From: Candidatus Eiseniibacteriota bacterium
GTDB taxonomy: Bacteria > Arandabacterota > Arandabacteria > JAGLYR01
Assembly (NCBI GenBank): GCA_023132135.1
Contig: JAGLYR010000067.1
Coordinates: 1-12,015, forward strand
DNA: 12,015 nucleotides
Reading direction: 5' to 3'
Part shown: positions 6,752 through 12,015 of the stretch, piece by piece
Numbering within the stretch: the stretch's first letter is position 1
Layout: every line of letters begins with the position of its first letter
Translations under genes and position numbers: made by a program
Notes under the pieces: generated by a model
Database searches by the model: none
What the model saw: the letters and a program-made list of their open reading frames with translations, nothing else
Told to the model about the DNA's origin: nothing

Positions 6752-6890
6752 GGCCGGAAGCGGGTCCGGATATCAGGATCGAGGCTACGGCGCCTATCTT
6801 CTACGCACCAGGAGTTCCCACCCTCCTGACCCGGCTGCACTCCCGCAATCGTCGGAGCCAAGAGCCTGATATCCGGACCCGCTTCCGGCC
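6752..6890. repeat. perfect 26-bp inverted repeat around an 87-bp core
   Basis: Positions 6752-6777 and 6865-6890 are exact reverse complements (GGCCGGAAGCGGGTCCGGAT plus ATCAGG). The 87-bp core encodes nothing recognisable. The right arm ends 13 bp beyond the stop codon of the UbiB-like gene, so the structure marks the 3' end of that operon. It could be a small non-autonomous element or an RNA-stabilising fold. No T-tract is present. Confidence 0.8.
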
Positions 6891-6903
6891 GCGTACGAAG
6901 CCT

Positions 6904-8598
6904 CTACATCCTCCCGTGTCTCAGTATAGAAATGACCAACCCGAAACCCATGGCGCCGGCGACGACAAAACCCGCCAGACCAATAACAGGTATCTCGTGC
7001 CATCTCGGCGGGATACCGGAAAGGACGATGAGGGCGGAGCCGATCACCAGGGATGCCAGGACAATCGCAAACGCAATGCGATTGCTGATCCGGTCATGGG
7101 CGGACAACATCGGCTCCAGACCTCGATGTTCGAACTCTATCCTCACCTTGCCGCGTCTTGCCTGCCTGAGTATCTCGCGCAGTTCCCCTGGGATCTCCTG
7201 GAAAAGGTGAATGAGTTCACCGCCGGAACTGAACAGGTCTTCCGCAATCCGTGCCGGATGTACCCGGCTCCATTGGATGCGTCGGACAACGGGAGCCGCC
7301 TGCTTCACAGCATCGAAATCAGGATCCAATACGCGCCCGAGCCCCTCCACCGTGCTGAGGGCCTTGATCATCAGGAAAAGATCCGGAGGGACGCGCAGCC
7401 GGTGCCTTGCGGCCATTTCCAACAGCTGCTGGATGAGCTTCCCCAGCTCAAGGTCTTTCAACGGCTTGTACAAGTGCTCGTCCATGATCCCGGCCACGTC
7501 TCTCTCCAGGGAATCGCGGCCTGGTTGCTCGTCCCAAATGGTGAGCTTGAGCAGGTAGTCGGCCGCCTTTGATTCATCCCGGCGAGCAACGCTCATGAGC
7601 AAATCGGCGAAGTTCTCCCGGTGCTGCCGGCTGAGGCGGCCCATCATCCCGAAATCCAGGTAGCAGATAACGTTGCCGGGGAGAATGAAGATGTTGCCCG
7701 GATGGGGATCTGCGTGGAAAAAGCCATGCACAAACACTTGTTTCATGATCAGGTCAAACCCGCGGCGAGCGATCTCGCGTCTGTCGAGCCCTTCCCTTTC
7801 CAGTCGCTCGATCTCGGAAGCTTTGATACCACTCACGTATTCCATCGTGAGCACCCGACCGGTTGTGGCTTCCCTGTGAATCCGGGGGACGCGGACCCTG
7901 GTATCGCCATCGAACTGCAGGGCAAACCGTTCCGTGTGAGCTGCCTCGAGCCTGTAGTCGAGTTCCTTTTCCAGCGTGCGCGCGAACTCCTCCACTATTC
8001 GCGTAGGTTGCTGGATCTCCCAACCCTTCAGGTGCTTCTCCATGAGGGTAGCCAGATGCAGCATGATCTCCAGGTCGACTCCAACGGTCTTCTGTATCGC
8101 AGGCCGCTGAACCTTCACCACCACTTCCTCCCCACCCGCGAGCCGGGCCCTGTGAACTTGCCCGATGGAAGCCGCTGCCAGCGGACGTTCATCGAAGGAC
8201 CCGAATACCTGCTCCAAGGGTTTGTCCAACTCGGCCTCAATGATCTCCCTTGCTTCGGAGAAGGAAAAGGCCGGCACCTGATCCTGCAACTTGGCCAATT
8301 GCTGGATAAGCTCGACCGGCAACAGGTCGGGGCGGGTGGAGAGGATCTGCCCCATCTTGACGAACGTGGGACCGAGTTCTTCCAGCGCCATCCTTATCCT
8401 CTCGGCCCTCGAGAAGGACTCGATCCTCTCTCGCTGTTTGCGGGGAATCATCCGCAGGCCGATCTCCAGATGCTGTTCCATTTTCAGGCTGTCTACCAGA
8501 TCTTCGAATCCATACGTGAAAAGGACTGCGAGGATCTGGCGGTAGCGCTGGATATGCCGATACGTCCGGCCTATTGTCCCAATCCTGCGGATGAACAT
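6904..8598 (-). CDS. UbiB/ABC1 (AarF/ADCK) atypical kinase family protein
   Basis: This 564-residue protein is a full-length UbiB-family member. It has the KxGQ motif in FVKMGQILSTRPDLLP (K81-Q84), the Ala-rich nucleotide loop AAASIGQVHRA (141-151) in place of a Gly-rich loop, the invariant lysine K162 in VVVKVQRP, the catalytic-loop equivalent HADPHPGNI (295-303) and the metal motif LDFG (314-317). Two transmembrane helices close the C terminus (about 509-527 and 537-558). Characterised relatives (UbiB, Coq8/ADCK) are membrane-bound ATPases needed for ubiquinone assembly or isoprenoid-lipid extraction, with little protein-kinase activity. AGGAA lies 7 bp before the ATG. It is the last gene of a four-gene unit, 43 bp after the phasin-like gene. 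No ubi or men gene is present here, so a quinone role cannot be assumed. Confidence 0.93.
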   Translation of the reverse strand: MFIRRIGTIGRTYRHIQRYRQILAVLFTYGFEDLVDSLKMEQHLEIGLRMIPRKQRERIESFSRAERIRMALEELGPTFVKMGQILSTRPDLLPVELIQQLAKLQDQVPAFSFSEAREIIEAELDKPLEQVFGSFDERPLAAASIGQVHRARLAGGEEVVVKVQRPAIQKTVGVDLEIMLHLATLMEKHLKGWEIQQPTRIVEEFARTLEKELDYRLEAAHTERFALQFDGDTRVRVPRIHREATTGRVLTMEYVSGIKASEIERLEREGLDRREIARRGFDLIMKQVFVHGFFHADPHPGNIFILPGNVICYLDFGMMGRLSRQHRENFADLLMSVARRDESKAADYLLKLTIWDEQPGRDSLERDVAGIMDEHLYKPLKDLELGKLIQQLLEMAARHRLRVPPDLFLMIKALSTVEGLGRVLDPDFDAVKQAAPVVRRIQWSRVHPARIAEDLFSSGGELIHLFQEIPGELREILRQARRGKVRIEFEHRGLEPMLSAHDRISNRIAFAIVLASLVIGSALIVLSGIPPRWHEIPVIGLAGFVVAGAMGFGLVISILRHGRM

Positions 8599-8641
8599 GC
8601 TGCGGTTCCTTTCGAGAGAAACAGATGAACTGCCGGAGGAC

Positions 8642-8947
8642 TTACTCCTGACCCGCCGCCATGTTCTTCTCGATACGCTCGATCCTCGCCGTCAGCTGAG
8701 TGATATCGTCCCTGGTTGCGAGGCTCATCGCATTCAGTGATTCGCGCACCGTCTGTCGCACCTGTGCCTCGAGAGTTTTCCTCGTTGCCTCAGATTTCTG
8801 GAGCAGCTCATTGACCAGCTCTTTTCCTTCCTTCTCGGTTACTTCTCCCTTTGCGACGAGCTCTCCGACCAGTTCCTCCACCTTCTCCCTCGTCATCGCG
8901 GCCACTCCTACCGCAGCCAGCATCGTCTTCCGAACAAGACCGAACAT
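8642..8947 (-). CDS. small phasin-like coiled-coil protein
   Basis: The 101-residue protein has a hydrophobic N-terminal stretch (about 3-18), then an almost entirely helical, charged body. It ends in ATRDDITQLTARIERIEK (77-94), whose I82, L85, I89 and I92 make a 3-4-3 heptad. This layout matches the phasin/PhaF-like family of granule- or membrane-associated helpers. The C-terminal pattern is also close in style to UbiK/BMFP proteins, which assist ubiquinone enzymes. The ribosome binding site AGGGAGGT is strong. It sits 15 bp after the radical SAM gene and 43 bp before the UbiB-like gene. No PHA synthase is in the window, so granule binding is unproven. A helper or adaptor of the adjacent UbiB-like protein is an inference from position only. 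Confidence 0.75.
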   Translation of the reverse strand: MFGLVRKTMLAAVGVAAMTREKVEELVGELVAKGEVTEKEGKELVNELLQKSEATRKTLEAQVRQTVRESLNAMSLATRDDITQLTARIERIEKNMAAGQE

Positions 8948-8962
8948 GTTCCACCTCCCTGG

Positions 8963-10396
8963 TTACGACCTGCCAACGTATTCACCCGCCCAGATCGGGT
9001 CCGTAATCCTCTTGAGATCCTGGCCGTACCGCACCATGCCCCGGCGGTAGCCGGCGTCACGGAGAGCGATAGCTGCTTCTCCGTTGATAGGCCTGGCGTT
9101 GCTGCGCAGAACCGCTTTCTCCGCCACCGCGAAATGATCCCGGATCACGCAGGGGCATAGCCAGTTACCCGTTGCCTCGGCCGGCCGAGCGTATCCGTAC
9201 TCATCCTGCCATTTTCTAATGTCCTTGAACAGCGGAGAATCAAGCGCCGTGTTGAGATTCCCTCCCTTTGAGTAGATGTCGTAGATGTTGTCCGTGGAGT
9301 ATGGCACGAAGGCACACGGGGTGATGTCGCCGTTCCAGTCGATATAGAAATATCCGCCCGGGCGGCCGGCGCAGATGCAGCCGTTGCTCGCCATCCCGCT
9401 GTTCCAGAAGTCCGCCATGAAGAGCTTCTGCTCTCGAACGAGGCGCCGCGTCCTGCGCAGCATTTCAGCGCGCTGCTCGGGAGTGACCATCAGTTCAAGT
9501 GACTGGCCGCGCCCGATGGGCATGTACTGGAACAGCCAACTGTAGACGGCGCTCTGTTCCCCGAAGTAGAACTCGGCAAAACGATCACTCGTTATCGTCT
9601 CCCAGTTGTTCCTCGTCGGCGTGGCGGACACACCAAACATGACACCGTGCCTGCGCAGGTTCTCAAAGGCGGTCAGGATTTTCCTGTGCACACCTTTCCC
9701 CCGCCTGGCATCCGTCTCTTCCTCGAATCCCTCCACTGAAACCGCCGGGGTGATGTTCCCGAGCTCCGCCATGCGCTTCGCCAGACTGTCGTCGATCAAC
9801 GTCCCATTGGTGTAGACCATGAACATGTCGGTTTCGTGCTTGGCCACGATATCGAGCAAGTCGCGGTTGCCATCTCGCCACAGGAAAGGCTCGCCCCCGG
9901 AAATCACGGTGAAATGCGAACCCCAAAGCTCCTGTTTCTCCGTGAGGATTCTGTCAAAGGTGTCGAAGTCCAGGCTCGCGTGGTTTCCGGGATCGCTTTC
10001 CGCGTAGCATCCGACACAGCGGAGGTTGCACCTTCCGGTCGGACTCACCAACACGAACAGGGGAGGCGCAAAACCCAGCACTCGGGTGGTCTCTTCGACC
10101 TGTCTCCTGTTCAGAACTACCTGGTCCAGGAAAACCTTGATCAGACGTTTGCGGACGTTCTTTGCAATCAGCCCGCGCTCGAGCGCACGGTCGAAGCCGT
10201 ACAGTAACCCCATAAGATAGCCGTGCTTGTCTTCCTGCACACCGCGGGGGCGGTTGTCCGCGTTTTCCTGGACCAGCACCCGGTACGACTTGTTTTCGAT
10301 CCTGGCGAGGATCGCGTTCCTGACGTGACGCTCACTCGCGAGGAGACCGACGAGCTCCGCGAATCCCCCGCCTTTGAGAACGTTCCGAATGTTCAT
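8963..10396 (-). CDS. radical SAM protein with cysteine-rich C-terminal (SPASM-like) domain
   Basis: The 477-residue protein has the radical SAM cluster motif CNLRCVGC (C123, C127, C130), which binds a [4Fe-4S] cluster and S-adenosylmethionine. It also has the SAM-binding GGEP (167-170) and a YTNGT strand (195-199). About 110 residues precede the barrel, longer than usual. After the barrel come C340 and C342 (GCICAG), C361 (TPCAF), and C414 and C416 (CPC), a plausible auxiliary Fe-S site of SPASM or twitch type. YIDWNGDITPCAF is typical of that region. Such proteins modify peptides, sugars or lipids. The substrate here is unknown and no small precursor peptide is evident. The start overlaps the TetR stop by 4 bp (ATGA), with GAGGGAG 9 bp upstream, so translation is coupled to the regulator. 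Confidence 0.9.
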   Translation of the reverse strand: MNIRNVLKGGGFAELVGLLASERHVRNAILARIENKSYRVLVQENADNRPRGVQEDKHGYLMGLLYGFDRALERGLIAKNVRKRLIKVFLDQVVLNRRQVEETTRVLGFAPPLFVLVSPTGRCNLRCVGCYAESDPGNHASLDFDTFDRILTEKQELWGSHFTVISGGEPFLWRDGNRDLLDIVAKHETDMFMVYTNGTLIDDSLAKRMAELGNITPAVSVEGFEEETDARRGKGVHRKILTAFENLRRHGVMFGVSATPTRNNWETITSDRFAEFYFGEQSAVYSWLFQYMPIGRGQSLELMVTPEQRAEMLRRTRRLVREQKLFMADFWNSGMASNGCICAGRPGGYFYIDWNGDITPCAFVPYSTDNIYDIYSKGGNLNTALDSPLFKDIRKWQDEYGYARPAEATGNWLCPCVIRDHFAVAEKAVLRSNARPINGEAAIALRDAGYRRGMVRYGQDLKRITDPIWAGEYVGRS

Positions 10397-11022
10397 CTCG
10401 CTACGCTCCCTCTTAGAAACAGGTCGGTGATCATCTCTACATTCGTCTCGTATGGATGCCGCTCCGGGTCTTCCATCCAGCGGAGAAGGAATGCATTGCT
10501 TAGCCCCTCCAGCGCAACAGCCATGTAGTAGGGATCCAGGTTCCGAAGCACTTTCTTTCGGACACCTCTTTCCAGTACCGTCGCCAGATCTTTCAGCAGA
10601 TCGTCATACTGTTTCCGGATATCCTCGTCGAGACCTGCCTTGATGTTGAAACTAGCGCCACGCGTTTCACCGAAATAGAGACGCCATGTGGCGACGTTCT
10701 CCGCGAAGATCTCCGCCTTGGCCGAGACGTAACCTCGAATCGCAGCGGGCACATCGTTCCGCTTCTCCGGCTTCGTAAGGATTTCCTTCAGCGTGTCGTG
10801 GTACTCGGATACTTTCTCCATGATCAGGGTTTTGTAGAGGTCCTCCTTGTTCCTGAAAAACGAGTACAGAGTCCCAATTGCAAACTCCGCCCTCTTCGCA
10901 ATCTCCAGCATGGAAACATTGTGGTACCCCTTCTCCCCGAAAAGAACCAGCGCGCTGGCCAGCATCTCGCGCCGTCGTCTCAGCTTCTCCCTTTCCCGGC
11001 GCGGGATTTCTCTCTGCTCCAT
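10393..11022 (-). CDS. TetR/AcrR-family transcriptional regulator
   Basis: I place the start at 11022, giving 209 residues, because GAGGGAG lies 7 bp upstream. An ATG 33 bp further out (11055) has no ribosome binding site. The N terminus carries the TetR helix-turn-helix: LASALVLFGEKGYHNVSM leading into LEIAKRAEFAIGTLYSFFRNKEDLY (about 21-63). The rest is a helical ligand/dimer domain whose sequence gives no ligand. The protein probably represses the operon it heads, since TetR proteins commonly control their own promoter and a twin-box operator candidate lies at 11079-11104. A very basic N terminus (R8-R19 region) is typical of regulators that control lipid or xenobiotic genes, but this is weak evidence. 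Confidence 0.92.
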   Translation of the reverse strand: MEQREIPRREREKLRRRREMLASALVLFGEKGYHNVSMLEIAKRAEFAIGTLYSFFRNKEDLYKTLIMEKVSEYHDTLKEILTKPEKRNDVPAAIRGYVSAKAEIFAENVATWRLYFGETRGASFNIKAGLDEDIRKQYDDLLKDLATVLERGVRKKVLRNLDPYYMAVALEGLSNAFLLRWMEDPERHPYETNVEMITDLFLRGSVAR

Positions 11023-11078
11023 CGCTTCACTCCCTCGTGATTGCACCTGTGGCATCCGGTCGTCTACTTATGAACGCT

Positions 11079-11112
11079 ACGTCATGTTATATAATCCGAC
11101 GTCACTTGTCAA
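11079..11112 (-). promoter_or_regulatory. promoter and candidate TetR operator for the four-gene operon
   Basis: On the minus strand, TTGACA (11112-11107) is a perfect -35 box, followed after 15 bp by TATAAC (11091-11086). Two TGACGT boxes, at 11104-11099 and 11084-11079, are exactly 20 bp apart, two helical turns. One sits in the spacer between the -35 and -10 boxes and one just after the -10, the usual place for a repressor. The short spacer is slightly below the ideal 17 bp. The promoter lies about 60 bp upstream of the TetR start. Confidence 0.6.
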
Positions 11113-11226
11113 GAGGAAAATGCACCGGGATGGATTCCCGCACGAGGCACTTGACCCCCGGCTGTTCCGGTAATACTCTTCTGCCATCGGTCCTGTGGAG
11201 TATTCAGGCTAATCGGGGAGGTACAC

Positions 11227-11619
11227 ATGCATAACGCGAAGCGCTTGGTGATCGCAACCTTGTCCGGTCTGCTCTTTGGATTCGTCTGCCTCGCACTTGC
11301 CTCAAGTGCGCCGGAGCCTCTGCCATGGCAGGTGGCTGTTCAGATCCTTGCAAGTCGAACCCTCATTGGGTTCGCCATCGGGATCAGTTGTATCTCCCTG
11401 CGCCACTGGTCCATCCACGGGCTCGTTATGGGCGGGCTGTTCAGCCTCCCCCTAGCTTTCAGCACCCTCATGGCCCCCGAAAGCCCGGAGTACAGCAAAG
11501 CCGGTATGTTCGCGGGGACAATCGTGCTTGGAATGGTTTACGGACTGCTTATAGAGCTCATCACATCGCTCCTCTTCAAGGCAAGAGCGGAGGGTAAGAC
11601 ACAGGCTGCAACGAGCTAG
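11227..11619 (+). CDS. small four-helix membrane protein, unknown function
   Basis: The 130-residue protein has four hydrophobic segments at about 7-26, 36-56, 62-82 and 92-117 and a basic C-terminal tail, so it is predicted to be an inner-membrane protein with both ends probably cytoplasmic. The ribosome binding site GGGGAGG lies 5 bp before the ATG. It is transcribed divergently from the TetR-led operon across a 200-bp spacer, so a shared control region is possible, though no clear plus-strand promoter is visible. I do not recognise a named family. Gly-rich helices (GLLFGF, GFAIGIS, GLVMGG, GMVYGLL) suggest tight packing. A transport or channel role would be a guess. Confidence 0.75.
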   Translation: MHNAKRLVIATLSGLLFGFVCLALASSAPEPLPWQVAVQILASRTLIGFAIGISCISLRHWSIHGLVMGGLFSLPLAFSTLMAPESPEYSKAGMFAGTIVLGMVYGLLIELITSLLFKARAEGKTQAATS

Positions 11620-11681
11620 CCTGGGGTGATTCCCTGCGGCTCGGTGGCGCGGTGCGTAAGGGCCTTCACGATCTCAGAATT

Positions 11682-11729
11682 CGTTCCTTGGGGACGGCGT
11701 TCCTTGGGGACGTTGTCAGCTTTGTCAGC
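11682..11729. repeat. short tandem repeats in spacer
   Basis: CGTTCCTTGGGGACG occurs twice (11682-11696 and 11698-11712, period 16), followed immediately by two copies of TTGTCAGC (11713-11720 and 11722-11729, period 9). This lies in the 247-bp spacer between the membrane protein and the last gene. The TTCCTTGGGGACG motif resembles spacer repeats common in similar genomes. No regulatory role is evident. Confidence 0.7.
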
Positions 11730-11866
11730 TTGTTGTGCTGCCACCGGCGCCATCTGTCCACGGGTGACGTCTTCGACGAGGGAGAAATCGTCGCCCTGGG
11801 TGAATGCGCCGAGACTCACATGGTCTGCTCAAGTGAGGCACGCGCTCGGAAAGGGGGAAGCTGCGA

Positions 11867-12015
11867 ATGAGAATTCTTGGTTTGCTTTGCGTTGGCATAA
11901 TTCTCTTGAGCTCGCCCGGACGGGCGGACAACTTGGAAGGCTCCCTGGCGATCCACCTCGTGGCTTCGAATGACTATCTGGATTGTCAAGTGAATCACCC
12001 CGGGTATTCCGGAGT
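11867..12015 (+). CDS. exported protein, N-terminal fragment (runs off the window)
   Basis: The first 49 codons are visible. They encode a signal peptide (MRILGLLCVGIILLSSPGRA, cleavage expected after R-A at about residue 20) and the start of a mature domain, DNLEGSLAIHLVASNDYLDC. Start support is strong: GGGGGAAG lies 6 bp before the ATG. The mature start resembles secreted proteins of unknown role from Eisenbacteria-like genomes, which is a recollection of style and not a search result. The gene opens about 250 bp after the membrane-protein gene, across a repeat-bearing spacer. Function cannot be given from this fragment. Confidence 0.6.
   Translation, partial: MRILGLLCVGIILLSSPGRADNLEGSLAIHLVASNDYLDCQVNHPGYSG

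Larger units (their letters stand above)
6465..6903. other. spacer without a gene, repeat-bearing
   Basis: The 439 bp between the DUF3795 unit and the end of the kinase operon contain a dispersed-repeat-like stretch at about 6495-6525 (GGGATGAACAGGAT type), a short hairpin (6615-6647) and a perfect 26-bp inverted repeat (6752-6890). Open frames here are short, cross the repeats and have no ribosome binding site. No gene is supported. Confidence 0.65.

Noticed and set aside
6634-6861. 75-codon minus-strand open frame in the spacer after the kinase operon
   Set aside because: It runs through one arm of the inverted repeat and a degenerate GTGACAAG-type repeat, and has no ribosome binding site.
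7621-8628. 335-codon plus-strand open frame opposite the UbiB-like gene
   Set aside because: The opposite strand carries all UbiB motifs. This frame has no recognisable domain or ribosome binding site.
11151-11176. TTGACC and TAATAC as a promoter for the membrane-protein gene
   Set aside because: The spacing is only 14 bp, too short for a convincing sigma70 promoter.

Overview
The window is GC-rich bacterial chromosomal DNA with the look of an uncultivated Gram-negative lineage. Export signals and lipoprotein-type N termini are common, spacers are long and full of repeats, and the last reading frame starts like the secreted proteins seen in Eisenbacteria, Myxococcota or Desulfobacterota-type genomes. 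No rRNA, tRNA, phage module, transposase or CRISPR array is visible. The taxonomic placement is an inference only.

Layout. (1) Positions 1-1560, + strand: a 76-aa cysteine-rich exported peptide, then an arylsulfotransferase-fold (ASST) lipoprotein. The ASST gene is bracketed by inverted copies of a 30-bp repeat. (2) Positions 1655-4257, + strand: a lemA / M48-metalloprotease pair, a classic membrane protein quality-control couple. The protease carries a long helical C-terminal extension. (3) Positions 4274-5130, - strand: a convergent PP2C-type protein phosphatase with a recognisable promoter. (4) Positions 5195-5647: three different palindromic or tandem repeat families packed side by side. 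The last is a 182-bp imperfect hairpin that supplies the stop codon of the next gene. (5) Positions 5645-6464, - strand: two tandem cysteine-rich DUF3795 proteins. (6) Positions 6465-6903: a spacer with a hairpin and a perfect 26-bp inverted repeat, and no credible gene. (7) Positions 11022 down to 6904, - strand: a tightly packed four-gene operon of TetR regulator, radical SAM protein with a cysteine-rich C terminus, 101-aa phasin-like coiled-coil protein and UbiB/ABC1 atypical kinase. It reads from a strong promoter with two TGACGT boxes 20 bp apart. (8) Positions 11227-12015, + strand: a divergent four-helix membrane protein, a short repeat-bearing spacer, and the first 49 codons of an exported protein that runs off the window.

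How the genes fit together. The four-gene operon is the best candidate for an undescribed system: a self-regulated unit joining radical chemistry, a small membrane-type helper and a UbiB-like ATPase/kinase associated with isoprenoid lipids. Its substrate cannot be read from the sequence. The LemA/M48 pair next to the PP2C phosphatase fits an envelope or stress-response neighbourhood, but the genes are convergent and need not be co-regulated.
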